Source of the DNA: Halieaceae bacterium
GTDB taxonomy: Bacteria; Pseudomonadota; Gammaproteobacteria; Pseudomonadales; Halieaceae
Direction: 5' to 3'
DNA length: 64,000 bases
Assembly (NCBI GenBank): GCA_016744355.1
Contig: JADGEN010000001.1
Coordinates: forward strand, 55,743-119,742
Position numbers and translations under genes: made by a program. Below are positions 29,647 through 38,213 of the stretch, piece by piece; within the stretch, counting starts at the first letter, position 1; each line of letters begins with the position of its first letter. Under the pieces are notes generated by a model. It was not told where the DNA came from and searched no databases. It saw only the letters and a program-made list of their open reading frames with translations.

Positions 29647-30339
29647 ATGTCTGGAGTAGTACATTTACGGCGAAGATTCGTTTTGTTGTTTGGTTTTTAC
29701 ATGGTCTGTTTTGCGGTTTATTCACCGCACTCTTCTGCCGCGGCGGTCCCCACTTCATCGGCTTATGAACTGGTGGCTTCTGTAACAGAGCGTATTATGG
29801 CTATCGTGGATGACGCCAAAGTCTATGTCGATGAGGACCCGGACCGCTATTATCGCCAAATCGATGAGGCTCTGGCGCCTGTTATTGACTATCGCGGGTT
29901 TGCCCGCAGTGTCATGGGCCCTTATGCCAGTGGAGACCGCTATCGCTCTCTGGACAAGCAGGGTAAGGCCCAGCTGCGAACTCAATTGGAACGGTTTACG
30001 ACGGTAATACGAAACGGACTAGTGTCGAGCTATAGCAAGGGCCTCATGGCTTTTAGTGGTTCCAGGATCGAGTTGACTGAACCTGACCCAAAAGATTCTG
30101 CAAGTACCCGTGTTTCGGTGCGACAATTGATATACAGCGATAATACACAGCCATATGTTTTGCTCTACCAAATGGGCCTCAATAAGAAAAGCCAGCAGTG
30201 GGAACTACGTAATTTGATTATTGATAGCGTTAACCTTGGTGAAATCTATAAGAGTCAGTTTCAGGCGGCAGCACGCAAGAAAGAGGGAGATCTCGATGCC
30301 GTTATCGATAGCTGGACCACGCAGAGCATCGAGAGCTAA
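29647..30339 (+). CDS. mlaC: Periplasmic phospholipid-binding protein MlaC
   Basis: Periplasmic carrier that shuttles phospholipid between the MlaA outer-membrane complex and the MlaFEDB transporter. The 230-residue protein has a signal peptide (VLLFGFYMVCFAVYSPHSSAAA) and the MlaC fold signatures: YRGFARSVMGPYAS, LERFTTVIRNGLVSSYSKG and the late WELRNLIIDSVNLGEIYKSQF. Strong ribosome site (AGGGAGAGAGGG) just upstream. In relatives it lies in mlaFEDCB; here none of F, E, D or B is beside it: upstream is the divergent yrbG, downstream ibaG. Confidence 0.9.
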   Translation: MSGVVHLRRRFVLLFGFYMVCFAVYSPHSSAAAVPTSSAYELVASVTERIMAIVDDAKVYVDEDPDRYYRQIDEALAPVIDYRGFARSVMGPYASGDRYRSLDKQGKAQLRTQLERFTTVIRNGLVSSYSKGLMAFSGSRIELTEPDPKDSASTRVSVRQLIYSDNTQPYVLLYQMGLNKKSQQWELRNLIIDSVNLGEIYKSQFQAAARKKEGDLDAVIDSWTTQSIES

Positions 30340-30401
30340 AACTCTACAATTCGACAATAGTCGCTATCCTTCGTAATTTCTCCTAAAATGCCGCTCTTTT
30401 C

Positions 30402-30428
30402 GTTCCCCCAACTCAGGGTTGGGGGAAC
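30402..30428 (+). repeat. Perfect 11-bp hairpin in the ibaG leader
   Basis: A perfect inverted repeat: GTTCCCCCAAC at 30402-30412, loop TCAGG, GTTGGGGGAAC at 30418-30428. It ends 7 bases before the ribosome site AGGAGG (30436-30441) of ibaG. No T-run follows, so it is not a standard terminator. Seen directly; its function is unknown. Confidence 0.7.
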
Positions 30429-30448
30429 TGGCCATAGGAGGTTGGGTA

Positions 30449-30688
30449 GTGGACGCAATTCGAGTCAAAGCATTGGTAGAGGAGCATCTGCAGGGGTGTG
30501 AAGCGATCGTTGATGGCGAAGGTAATAAATACGATATTACTGTGATTGGTGAGGTCTTTGTGGGTTTGCGCCCGGTGAAAAAACAGCAATTGGTGTATGG
30601 CGCTCTCGGGGACCAAATAGCCGATGGCAGTATCCACGCTGTAAATATTGCGACCTTTACGCCAGAACAATGGCAAGTCCGAAAATAG
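30449..30688 (+). CDS. ibaG: BolA/IbaG family protein
   Basis: Small BolA-fold protein that, with monothiol glutaredoxins, binds a [2Fe-2S] cluster; IbaG/YrbA is linked to acid stress and the cell envelope. The GTG at 30449 follows AGGAGG by 7 bases and yields 79 residues, ending with [27 protein letters not shown]. It carries the KKQQLVYG core and the conserved His in IHAV. In relatives murA lies directly downstream; here hisG follows after 10 bases. Confidence 0.88.
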   Translation: MDAIRVKALVEEHLQGCEAIVDGEGNKYDITVIGEVFVGLRPVKKQQLVYGALGDQIADGSIHAVNIATFTPEQWQVRK

Positions 30689-30698
30689 GCCACCAGAA

Positions 30699-31334
30699 AT
30701 GAAACAGCCACTAACACTCGCTCTTACAAAAGGGCGCATTCTCAAAGAGACACTTCCACTGCTTGCTCAGGCGGGTATAGAGCCCCTTGAGGATGTGCAT
30801 GTGAGCCGAAAGCTCATTTTTGAGACCAACAACCCCGCTATCCGAATGATTATTATCCGTGGCACGGATGTGCCGACATACGTGCGCCACGGCGCGGCGG
30901 ATATCGGTGTCGTTGGCAAGGATATCCTGTTAGAGCACGGTGCAGAGGGTTTGTACGAGCCGCTGGATTTGGGCATTGCGCGCTGTCGATTAATGACAGC
31001 AGGCCCAGTGGGCTGGATAGGTGGTGGGGCCCGGATTCGCGTTGCTTCCAAGTACGAAAACATCACCCGGCAGTACTTCGCCGAGCGTGGCGTGCACGCA
31101 GATGTGATCAAACTCTATGGAGCGATGGAGCTTGCGCCTCTGATGGATTTAGCAGATTTAATTGTTGATATTGTCGATACGGGGAACACGCTCAGGGCGA
31201 ATGGGATGGAGCCTCTTGAAGAGATAGCAAGTATTAGCTCACGCCTGATTGTAAATAAGGCGGCCATGCGCTCGCAATTCAGTGCTATCGAAGATGTGAT
31301 AAACGGCCTGTCTGCAGCGGTCCGGAGCAGCTAG
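30699..31334 (+). CDS. hisG: ATP phosphoribosyltransferase, short form
   Basis: First step of histidine synthesis: ATP plus PRPP gives N1-(5-phosphoribosyl)-ATP. Start at 30699 gives [14 protein letters not shown] and 211 residues, the short form that lacks the C-terminal His-binding domain and in the bacteria where it is known works with HisZ; hisZ is not in this window. PRPP-binding motif region [18 protein letters not shown] near residues 150-167. Follows ibaG by 10 bases and precedes hisD by 8 bases. Confidence 0.94.
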   Translation: MKQPLTLALTKGRILKETLPLLAQAGIEPLEDVHVSRKLIFETNNPAIRMIIIRGTDVPTYVRHGAADIGVVGKDILLEHGAEGLYEPLDLGIARCRLMTAGPVGWIGGGARIRVASKYENITRQYFAERGVHADVIKLYGAMELAPLMDLADLIVDIVDTGNTLRANGMEPLEEIASISSRLIVNKAAMRSQFSAIEDVINGLSAAVRSS

Positions 31335-31342
31335 AGTGGAGT

Positions 31343-32656
31343 ATGGCGATGCGTAGACTTGATACTTCGGATGTAAATTTTGCTGGTCAGCTGGAACAAC
31401 TGGGTGCATCACAGGACGAATTGAACCCCGACGTCGATCGAATTGTTGCAGATATCGTCGCCGATGTCAGGGTCCGTGGGGATGCGGCAGTTATCGATTA
31501 CACAGCTGAATTCGATAGATTGGCAGTGAGTTCTGTGGCTGAACTAAAGGTGCCCAAAGCTCGGTTAAAAGAAGCACTTGAGGCGATTGACCCGCTGCAA
31601 CGCGATGCCCTGGAGACCGCGGCTGATCGGGTGCGCAGTTATCATGAGCGGCAAAAACAGGACAGTTGGCAATACCGCGATGACGGTGGAAATTTATTGG
31701 GCCAAAAAATTACGGCCATGCATCGGGTCGGTATTTATGTGCCCGGAGGCAAAGCCAGCTACCCGTCCTCAGTATTAATGAACGCTTTGCCCGCAAAAGT
31801 GGCTGGCGTTGCTGAGATTATAATGGTGGTTCCCTCCCCGCATGGAGAGCTAAGCGATCTGGTTTTGGCGGCCGCAGAAATTGCCGGGGTTGACCAGGTG
31901 TTCACGATAGGGGGTGCTCAGGCTGTCGCAGCGCTGGCATATGGTACTGAGACGATCCCGGCAGTTGATAAAATCGTCGGGCCCGGAAATATCTTTGTCG
32001 CTACAGCCAAGCGGCAGGTGTTTGGAAAAGTAGGCATCGATATGATCGCCGGTCCTTCAGAAATATTGATTATTTGCGATGGCGGCACAGATCCGGATTG
32101 GATTGCCATGGATCTTTTCTCGCAGTGTGAACACGATGAAAATGCCCAGGCTTTGTTGCTATGCCCCGACTCGTCATACCTTGACTCGGTGCAGGCTAGT
32201 ATTGATCGCTTGCTCCCGGAAATGGAGCGCGAGGAAATCATTCGTGTCTCTTTGAAGAATCGTGGGGCCCTAATTAAAACCCGCGACCTCGACAATGCGC
32301 TGGCCATTAGTAATCAACTGGCGCCGGAGCACCTGGAACTGTCCGTGGCTGACCCGGAGGCTTTGCTGCCCGATGTTCTACACGCCGGTGCGATATTTAT
32401 GGGGCCCTATACTTCAGAAGCATTGGGAGATTATTGCGCAGGACCAAATCACGTCTTGCCAACCTCGGGCACAGCCCGTTTTTCATCGCCTCTGGGAGTG
32501 TATGACTTCCAGACGCGCAGCTCCGTTATTATGTGCAGCGAGCAGGGTGTGACTCAATTGGGAGAGGTGGCTTCAGTGCTGGCAAGAGGTGAGTCGTTAA
32601 CAGCGCATGCGCGCAGTGCCGAAATGCGATTGGCGCGTAAAAGCGGCGAGCAATAA
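31343..32656 (+). CDS. hisD: Histidinol dehydrogenase
   Basis: Last two steps of histidine synthesis, oxidising L-histidinol to histidine with NAD+ and zinc. The 437-residue protein has the [20 protein letters not shown]-region, [28 protein letters not shown] block (residues about 212-240), the [10 protein letters not shown] metal/catalytic region and [21 protein letters not shown] at 31343. In Pseudomonas hisC follows before algW; here the next gene is the convergent algW after 12 bases. Confidence 0.96.
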   Translation: MAMRRLDTSDVNFAGQLEQLGASQDELNPDVDRIVADIVADVRVRGDAAVIDYTAEFDRLAVSSVAELKVPKARLKEALEAIDPLQRDALETAADRVRSYHERQKQDSWQYRDDGGNLLGQKITAMHRVGIYVPGGKASYPSSVLMNALPAKVAGVAEIIMVVPSPHGELSDLVLAAAEIAGVDQVFTIGGAQAVAALAYGTETIPAVDKIVGPGNIFVATAKRQVFGKVGIDMIAGPSEILIICDGGTDPDWIAMDLFSQCEHDENAQALLLCPDSSYLDSVQASIDRLLPEMEREEIIRVSLKNRGALIKTRDLDNALAISNQLAPEHLELSVADPEALLPDVLHAGAIFMGPYTSEALGDYCAGPNHVLPTSGTARFSSPLGVYDFQTRSSVIMCSEQGVTQLGEVASVLARGESLTAHARSAEMRLARKSGEQ

Positions 32657-32668
32657 GCTAAACACCAA

Positions 32669-33784
32669 TTAGTCTACCCGGGATTGCGCCTGGGTTCCGA
32701 CCACTGCGTGCAGATTAATACTCTGCTGATTTCGCAGCACAGTGACTCCAATGCTGTCTCCGGGGCGAAGCAGTGCGATCTGGTGCATGGTCAACCGTCC
32801 ATCTCGCACTTCTTCGTCGTTAATATGGGTGATTATATCACCCACTTCTATGCCCGCTTTTTGCGCGGGGCTTCCAGGCGTTATCAGGTCGACAAGTAAG
32901 GCCTGGTCCTGATAATTGTCAGTGGCCGATTTTCTCACTGGTTTGACCCTGACTCCCAGCCAGCCCCGAATAACCTCGCCATAATCTATTAAATCCTGCA
33001 TTACAAACAAAGCGATATCCATGGGGACCGCCAGGCTGATTCCACTCGCTGATGGCGCATTGGTGGCTGTTGTTCCAGGAGTGAAGGTCAGTGTGTTAAT
33101 ACCCAGTAGACGGCCCTGAGTGTCAATGAGGGCTCCCCCCGAATTTCCCTGATGAATGGTGGCGTCCGTTTGAATGTAGTTTTCGTAAGTATTGGATTGT
33201 AAGCCGTATCTGCCCAGTGCAGAGATGATGCCCTGGGTTACCGTGTGGCCGAATCCCAAAGGGTTGCCTATGGCGAGTACAATGTCACCGACACGCGCCG
33301 CATTGGGGTTGCCTGGGGTCATGGGGTGTAGGTCATCCAGTTGTATTTTCAGTACTGCGAGATCAGTGGCAGTGTCTGATCCTATGACCGCTGCCCGCGA
33401 CGAGCGCCCGTCCTGTAGCAGTACTTGTATAGCGTCTGCATCGGCGATGAGGTGGTTGTTGGTCAGCACATAGCCGTTTTCTGACATGATGACGCCCGAA
33501 CCCAAAGAGCGCTCGACCCTTTGATTTTGTTTCTTGGCGGGAGGAAAACTGCGGATCATGCGGTCGTTGAGCAGCGGGTTGTAATTGGCGGTGACCAGCT
33601 TGGCAGTATAAATGTTGACCACCGAGGGCGACGCAATTCGCACTGCCGGTGCATAGGTAGAAGTGGCAGTCGCTTCACCGCCAGGGAGTCCGCCCTGAGG
33701 CAGTATCAGGCGGTCAAGTATTATCACGGCAGCGAGAAGGCCTGCGATAGTTGGCCAGGTAATAAATTTAAATAGGTTTTTCAT
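32669..33784 (-). CDS. algW: DegS/AlgW-type serine endoprotease
   Basis: Inner-membrane-anchored periplasmic S1C protease; DegS and AlgW cut the anti-sigma factor RseA/MucA in the envelope stress response. N-terminal anchor (WPTIAGLLAAVIILDRLIL), catalytic triad His111 (TNNHLIAD), Asp141 (ATDLAVL), Ser215 (GNSGGAL), then one PDZ domain (GVRVKPVRK ... PAQKAGIEVGDIITHIND). ATG 33784 gives 371 residues; a GTG at 33793 would add three. A single PDZ and the membrane anchor favour DegS/AlgW over DegP. Confidence 0.92.
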   Translation of the reverse strand: MKNLFKFITWPTIAGLLAAVIILDRLILPQGGLPGGEATATSTYAPAVRIASPSVVNIYTAKLVTANYNPLLNDRMIRSFPPAKKQNQRVERSLGSGVIMSENGYVLTNNHLIADADAIQVLLQDGRSSRAAVIGSDTATDLAVLKIQLDDLHPMTPGNPNAARVGDIVLAIGNPLGFGHTVTQGIISALGRYGLQSNTYENYIQTDATIHQGNSGGALIDTQGRLLGINTLTFTPGTTATNAPSASGISLAVPMDIALFVMQDLIDYGEVIRGWLGVRVKPVRKSATDNYQDQALLVDLITPGSPAQKAGIEVGDIITHINDEEVRDGRLTMHQIALLRPGDSIGVTVLRNQQSINLHAVVGTQAQSRVD

Positions 33785-33860
33785 GCTTGGCACGTTTATT
33801 GTTTAGCTCCGCATTGTATATGATGCCAGCCAGAATTTTCAGAAAAAGTGGACATCGAAT

Positions 33861-34625
33861 ATGGCTATTGCGCTGACAGAGTTGGTACATCACCTCAATA
33901 AGAGTCTCGAAATCTCCAAATTTCAAGATTATTGCCCCAATGGCTTGCAAGTTGAAGGGCGTGCACAGGTGTCCCGAATCGTTACCGGAGTCACCGCGTG
34001 CCAGGGACTTATTGACAGCGCCATAGAGTGGGGTGCAGATGCTATATTGGTACACCATGGGTATTTTTGGAGAGGTGAGGCCGCAGAAATTGTGGGTATG
34101 AAGCGCAGAAGGCTGGCGGCCTTACTTGCTAATGACGTTAGTCTGCTTGCGTATCACCTTCCTTTGGATGCGCATCCTCTGCTGGGCAACAACGCTTGCT
34201 TAGGCCGCATACTTGGAGTCGAGTCGGTCGCTCCCCTGGAGCCTGGAGTCGCTGATTCATGGGCGTGCGTAGGATCGCTCCCCAAAACCGTCAGCATAGA
34301 TAGCATAATGCGTAAGTTGGAGGCAGAAACTGGCAGAACCCCTCTTCATATTGGCGCAAACACCAGTGATTCTGTCAGGCGGGTTGCCTGGTGCACCGGT
34401 GCTGCACAAGGTTATATAGACGCTGCAGCGCGCTGCGGTGCTGACCTGTATGTGACCGGGGAAATATCCGAGCAGACCGTGCATAGCGCGCGTGAGCAGG
34501 GTATTCACTTTATAGCCGCAGGACATCACGCTACGGAAAGATACGGGGTGCAGGCCCTCGGTGCTCATCTGGTCGAACAGTTCTCAATTGAGCACCGGTT
34601 TATCGATATCGACAACCCGGTTTAG
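33861..34625 (+). CDS. Nif3-like dinuclear metal protein (YbgI family)
   Basis: Toroidal hexameric protein binding two metal ions, of unclear function; E. coli YbgI is a member. The 254-residue sequence has the typical ligand regions: ILVHHGYFWRGE (His pair), LLAYHLPLDAHP and late ITGE-like VTGEISEQTVHSAREQGIHFIAAGHHATER, about residues 198-225. ATG at 33861, divergent from algW; a Nif3-like gene sits beside algW in Pseudomonas too. Sometimes annotated GTP cyclohydrolase I type 2, which is not supported by sequence alone. Confidence 0.9.
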   Translation: MAIALTELVHHLNKSLEISKFQDYCPNGLQVEGRAQVSRIVTGVTACQGLIDSAIEWGADAILVHHGYFWRGEAAEIVGMKRRRLAALLANDVSLLAYHLPLDAHPLLGNNACLGRILGVESVAPLEPGVADSWACVGSLPKTVSIDSIMRKLEAETGRTPLHIGANTSDSVRRVAWCTGAAQGYIDAAARCGADLYVTGEISEQTVHSAREQGIHFIAAGHHATERYGVQALGAHLVEQFSIEHRFIDIDNPV

Positions 34626-34628
34626 CTC

Positions 34629-35132
34629 CTATTGCGCGCGGGGCGGTTCTTCGGCCGCTTCTGCAGCGGCTTTTTCGCGGTCCAACCCGAAGGATTCGTT
34701 TAGCATGCCCTTTTCATCAGGAGAGGTTTTGGGTGCGTAATCCAACGGAGCTTGGACATCTGCTGGTTGTGAGGAGATGTTTGCCTCCTCAGGGTTTTCT
34801 TCCAGCCGGCCGGCGATCACAGGGCCTTGTCCCTGGCAAAGCTCGGTGGCGCCTTTAGCCAGTTGATTGTGGACGTCCCGGTAGCTCTGGGTGAGCGAGT
34901 TCAGGAGCTTAGCTGTGTCAGTGAAATGTTCTACTACTTCGTCTTCGTAGGTTTTCTTGTCTTGTAGTACCTGGTCGAGCTTGCGTTCAACTTCACGATT
35001 TTTTTGGCTTTGGGGGGAGCTGCGTCTGCCCAATAACATGCCCAGCCCCAAGCCGATAATGAGCAGAGCGAGCCCTGCAAAAATCTGTACTGTCGCGTTG
35101 TCCAATGATTCCACTGATGTTTCCTCGTTCAC
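34629..35132 (-). CDS. zapG: ZapG/YhcB-like membrane coiled-coil protein
   Basis: DUF1043 protein; YhcB/ZapG links cell division, elongation and envelope synthesis in E. coli. One N-terminal transmembrane helix (FAGLALLIIGLGLGMLLG) is followed by a coiled coil (QKNREVERKLDQVLQDKKTYEDEV) and the conserved FTDTAKLLNSLTQSYRDVHNQLAKGA. The last 70 residues are acidic and proline-rich, with low conservation expected. The start is a GTG at 35132. It ends 3 bases after the convergent Nif3-like gene. Confidence 0.87.
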   Translation of the reverse strand: MNEETSVESLDNATVQIFAGLALLIIGLGLGMLLGRRSSPQSQKNREVERKLDQVLQDKKTYEDEVVEHFTDTAKLLNSLTQSYRDVHNQLAKGATELCQGQGPVIAGRLEENPEEANISSQPADVQAPLDYAPKTSPDEKGMLNESFGLDREKAAAEAAEEPPRAQ

Positions 35133-35301
35133 TGTGTGCTGTCAAAAATGTAGTATACCTGTATTGGCTATGCTGTGGCAGTTGCCGCGATGAAGTTCGT
35201 GGGTAGATTTCATCGTTGCCAAGCGACAGGTCACTGGTTAAAGTGTGCCCGATTAGCGATTGCGGATTATCTTAGCCTTGGGAACCAAAATTTATACGCC
35301 A

Positions 35302-36390
35302 ATGCAGCGCTACCGCGCAGACCTGCTTAAGGAAGGCTTTAGCTATGATCCTGCGCAAGAAGCGATTGTTGAATTGTTGCAAGATCTATATGACCGCCTA
35401 TTGGCCCGGGATTCAGCATCATCTGGTGGCTTGCAGAGTTTGTGGGGGCGGCTAAAGGGGATTGCCCCGGAGCCGGAAAAAGGTCTCTATTTATGGGGCG
35501 GTGTTGGCCGTGGCAAAACCTATCTGGTAGATATGTTCTACGAGTCCCTGCCTGATACCCGCAAAATGCGTGTGCATTTTCACCGATTCATGCAGCGGGT
35601 TCACGCCGAGCTGATCGCGCTGGACGGGGAGAAGAATCCTTTGGAGGCCGTGGCAGAGCGGATGTCTAATGAGGCTCGGTTAATCTGCTTTGACGAGTTT
35701 TTTGTCACCGACATTGCCGATGCAATGATTTTGGGTGGTTTGATGGAGGCTTTGTTTAAGCGCGGAGTAACTCTTGTCGCAACCAGCAATATTATTCCGG
35801 CAAAACTGTACGAAAATGGCTTACAGCGACAGCGATTCCTGCCTGTTATTGCTCTGGTTGAGAAGCACACTCAGATTGTAAATCTCGATACGGATGTCGA
35901 CTACAGGTTGCGCACTCTGCAGCAGGCTGAGCTTTACCACTTCCCACTCGATGCGGAGGCGGACATAAACTTGCGTGCGTGTTTTGACCAATTGGCACCA
36001 GAACAGGGCAAAAACTGGGAAAGAATCCAGATTAATGATCGATATCTGTCTTCCCGCTGTGTTGCAGAGGACGTTATCTGGTTTGATTTTGCCGAACTCT
36101 GTGACGGACCGCGCTCACAGAACGATTACATCGAGGTTGCGCGTATTTACCACGCGGTATTGATCTCCGGAGTGCCGACTCTGGGAGTCAGTACAGATGA
36201 TCAGGCACGGCGATTTATTAATCTGGTGGATGAGTTCTACGATCGTAGTGTCAAGCTAGTGCTAGCGGCCGAAAGTCCTCTACTTGAGCTCTATTCAGGG
36301 GGGCGTCTCGAGTTCGAATTTCAGCGTACATTATCGCGATTACAGGAGATGCAATCCCTCGAGTATTTGGCTAGAGAGCATAAGCCTTGA
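35302..36390 (+). CDS. zapE: Cell division ATPase ZapE
   Basis: AFG1-like ATPase that in E. coli joins the Z-ring late and affects ring stability. Walker A GGVGRGKT near residue 76, Walker B-like ICFDEFFVTD, and the LYENGLQRQRFLPVIALVEKH segment (about residues 173-193) are present. The start is uncertain: ATG 35302 begins at MQRYRADL, while family members often have T-P before this; TTG codons at 35278 and 35260 are in frame but lack ribosome sites. From 35302 it has 362 residues. Precedes rplM, the order seen in Pseudomonas. Confidence 0.9.
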   Translation: MQRYRADLLKEGFSYDPAQEAIVELLQDLYDRLLARDSASSGGLQSLWGRLKGIAPEPEKGLYLWGGVGRGKTYLVDMFYESLPDTRKMRVHFHRFMQRVHAELIALDGEKNPLEAVAERMSNEARLICFDEFFVTDIADAMILGGLMEALFKRGVTLVATSNIIPAKLYENGLQRQRFLPVIALVEKHTQIVNLDTDVDYRLRTLQQAELYHFPLDAEADINLRACFDQLAPEQGKNWERIQINDRYLSSRCVAEDVIWFDFAELCDGPRSQNDYIEVARIYHAVLISGVPTLGVSTDDQARRFINLVDEFYDRSVKLVLAAESPLLELYSGGRLEFEFQRTLSRLQEMQSLEYLAREHKP

Positions 36391-36451
36391 TTCTGGTAAA
36401 ATTACCGCTTGGGGCCATATTGCTAAGTTGTGGATCTCCTTAAATTTTTAC

Positions 36452-36480
36452 TTGAAATGCCCCGCTCTATTGATTAGTAT
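36452..36480 (+). promoter_or_regulatory. rplM-rpsI promoter
   Basis: TTGAAA at 36452-36457 and TAGTAT at 36475-36480, separated by 17 bases, directly upstream of rplM with its ATG about 42 bases on. Good sigma-70 match by eye, appropriate for a highly expressed ribosomal operon. Confidence 0.6.
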
Positions 36481-36521
36481 TCGCGCTCTCGAAATTGGAG
36501 CCTTCCAAGAGGCGGATATTG

Positions 36522-36950
36522 ATGAAAACTTTCAGTGCTAGAGCAGAAGATGTGAACCACGATTGGTTCGTGGTTGACGCAAGTGACAAGACATTAGGGC
36601 GTTTGGCCAGCGAAATTGCACACCGTTTGCGCGGTAAGCATAAAGCCGAATACACCCCCCACGTTGATACTGGCGATTATATCGTTGTCATCAATGCTGA
36701 GAAGGTGCGTGTTAGTGGCGCCAAGACAACCGATAAGATTTACCACCACCACACGGGCTACCCGGGTGGACTTAAGTCAATTTCCTTTGAGAAGTTGATA
36801 GACAAGGCGCCGGAGCGTGTATTGCAAGGCGCTGTGCGAGGCATGCTGCCCCGCAACCCATTGGGTCGCGCAATGTTTAAGAAGTTAAAAGTGTATGCTG
36901 GCGACGAGCATCCGCATTCTGCCCAGCAGCCCCAAGTACTGAACGTTTAA
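36522..36950 (+). CDS. rplM: Ribosomal protein uL13
   Basis: Large-subunit ribosomal protein L13. The 142 residues from [11 protein letters not shown] match the family fully; motifs [20 protein letters not shown] and the C-terminal [19 protein letters not shown] are intact. A longer reading from 36495 adds nine residues not found in L13. First gene of the rplM-rpsI operon, 12 bases ahead of rpsI. Confidence 0.98.
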   Translation: MKTFSARAEDVNHDWFVVDASDKTLGRLASEIAHRLRGKHKAEYTPHVDTGDYIVVINAEKVRVSGAKTTDKIYHHHTGYPGGLKSISFEKLIDKAPERVLQGAVRGMLPRNPLGRAMFKKLKVYAGDEHPHSAQQPQVLNV

Positions 36951-36962
36951 CGGATATTATTT

Positions 36963-37355
36963 ATGTCAGCTACCCAATATTACGGAACAGGTCGTCGTAA
37001 GACGTCCACCGCTCGTGTTTTTATCAAGAACGGCGGCGGCAACATCACAGTTAACCAGCGTCCGGTAGACCAGTATTTTGGTCGCGAAGTCGCCAGGATG
37101 ATTGTACGTCAACCTCTTGAGCTTGTTGAACTGAACGACAAGTTCGACATTAACGTCACTGTTGCAGGTGGCGGAAGCTTTGGTCAGGCTGGTGCAATAC
37201 GCCACGGCATCACCAGAGCCCTCATGGAGTATGATGAGTCACTGCGAGGAACATTGCGCAAGGCAGGTTACGTTACTCGTGACGCGCGCGAAGTCGAGCG
37301 AAAGAAGGTTGGTTTGCGCAAGGCGCGTAAGAAGCCACAATTTTCCAAGCGATAA
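36963..37355 (+). CDS. rpsI: Ribosomal protein uS9
   Basis: Small-subunit ribosomal protein S9. The 130 residues open with [16 protein letters not shown] and end with the basic tail [14 protein letters not shown], which reaches the P-site tRNA anticodon region in bacterial ribosomes. Ends the operon; a strong terminator lies 58 bases downstream. Confidence 0.98.
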   Translation: MSATQYYGTGRRKTSTARVFIKNGGGNITVNQRPVDQYFGREVARMIVRQPLELVELNDKFDINVTVAGGGSFGQAGAIRHGITRALMEYDESLRGTLRKAGYVTRDAREVERKKVGLRKARKKPQFSKR

Positions 37356-37413
37356 TTCGGTTCTAGAGCCGGGTGACAGAATTCAATATTCGGTACGCCC
37401 CGGCTCAATAATT

Positions 37414-37452
37414 AAAACGTTCGGATTTGCTTGCAGACCGAACGTTTTTTTT
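37414..37452 (+). terminator. Rho-independent terminator of rplM-rpsI
   Basis: Perfect 11-bp stem AAAACGTTCGG (37414-37424) / CCGAACGTTTT (37438-37448) with a 13-base loop, followed by an uninterrupted T-run to 37452. The best terminator in the window; it separates the ribosomal operon from petA. Confidence 0.9.
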
Positions 37453-37616
37453 GCCTTTGAATTGATACAGCGCTAACAATGGTGGCGTTATCTGTAGTCA
37501 CGTGGCGTTTACCTTGTGTCAACGCGGTAAACTTATTACCATTCACACCGTTTTATAGCAGCTGAAATTACAAAAGCTGCTCTAGCAGAGCAAAGATCTG
37601 TAATTGGGGGAAAAAC

Positions 37617-38213
37617 ATGAGTAGCGATGGCGTAAACACCGGCAGGAGACGGTTCCTGGTTGCGGCCACCAGTGCGGTGGGAGCAGCGGGTGCGGTGGGA
37701 ATTGCAGTACCCTTTGTAGGTTCCTGGAACCCTTCCGCCAGAGCGAAAGCAGCTGGCGCTCCGGTGAAAGCCGATATAGGTAAACTTGAGCCCGGACAGA
37801 TGGTTGTAGTGGCTTGGCGTGGTAAGCCGGTATATGTGGTCAATCGCACCGAGGAAATGCTCGATAATTTGCCCAAGCTTACGGATGAGTTGAAAGATCC
37901 TGATTCCCAAATTTCTCTTCAACCTGATTATATTGAAGGCATTGCCCGTGCAATTCGTCCCAAATTGCTGGTAGTCGTTGGCCTGTGTACACATTTGGGT
38001 TGCGCACCGAAATTTCGTCCCGAAGTGGGCGCTGCAGATTTGGGCGGCGATGAGTGGTTGGGTGGTTTCTTTTGTCCCTGCCACGGGTCAAAATTTGATC
38101 TGTCCGGGCGGGTATACAGCGGTGTTCCAGCCTCAACAAATTTGGAAGTTCCTCCCTATTCCTTTGAGGGAGAAAATGTCCTGGTAATTGGCATAGACAT
38201 GGAGACTGCATAA
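37617..38213 (+). CDS. petA: Ubiquinol-cytochrome c reductase iron-sulfur (Rieske) subunit
   Basis: Rieske [2Fe-2S] protein of the bc1 complex, moving an electron from ubiquinol to cytochrome c1. The 198-residue protein has a Tat-type signal with RRRFLVAA and one transmembrane helix, and the cluster ligands Cys124, His126, and Cys129 in CTHLGC, with Cys153, Cys155 and His156 in CPCHGS. Strong GGGGGA ribosome site; its last base overlaps the ATG of the b/c1 gene, so both are made from one transcript. Confidence 0.96.
   Translation: MSSDGVNTGRRRFLVAATSAVGAAGAVGIAVPFVGSWNPSARAKAAGAPVKADIGKLEPGQMVVVAWRGKPVYVVNRTEEMLDNLPKLTDELKDPDSQISLQPDYIEGIARAIRPKLLVVVGLCTHLGCAPKFRPEVGAADLGGDEWLGGFFCPCHGSKFDLSGRVYSGVPASTNLEVPPYSFEGENVLVIGIDMETA

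Noticed and set aside
30402..30428. Reading the ibaG hairpin as a Rho-independent terminator of mlaC
   Set aside because: No T-run follows on either strand, so the intrinsic-terminator model does not hold.
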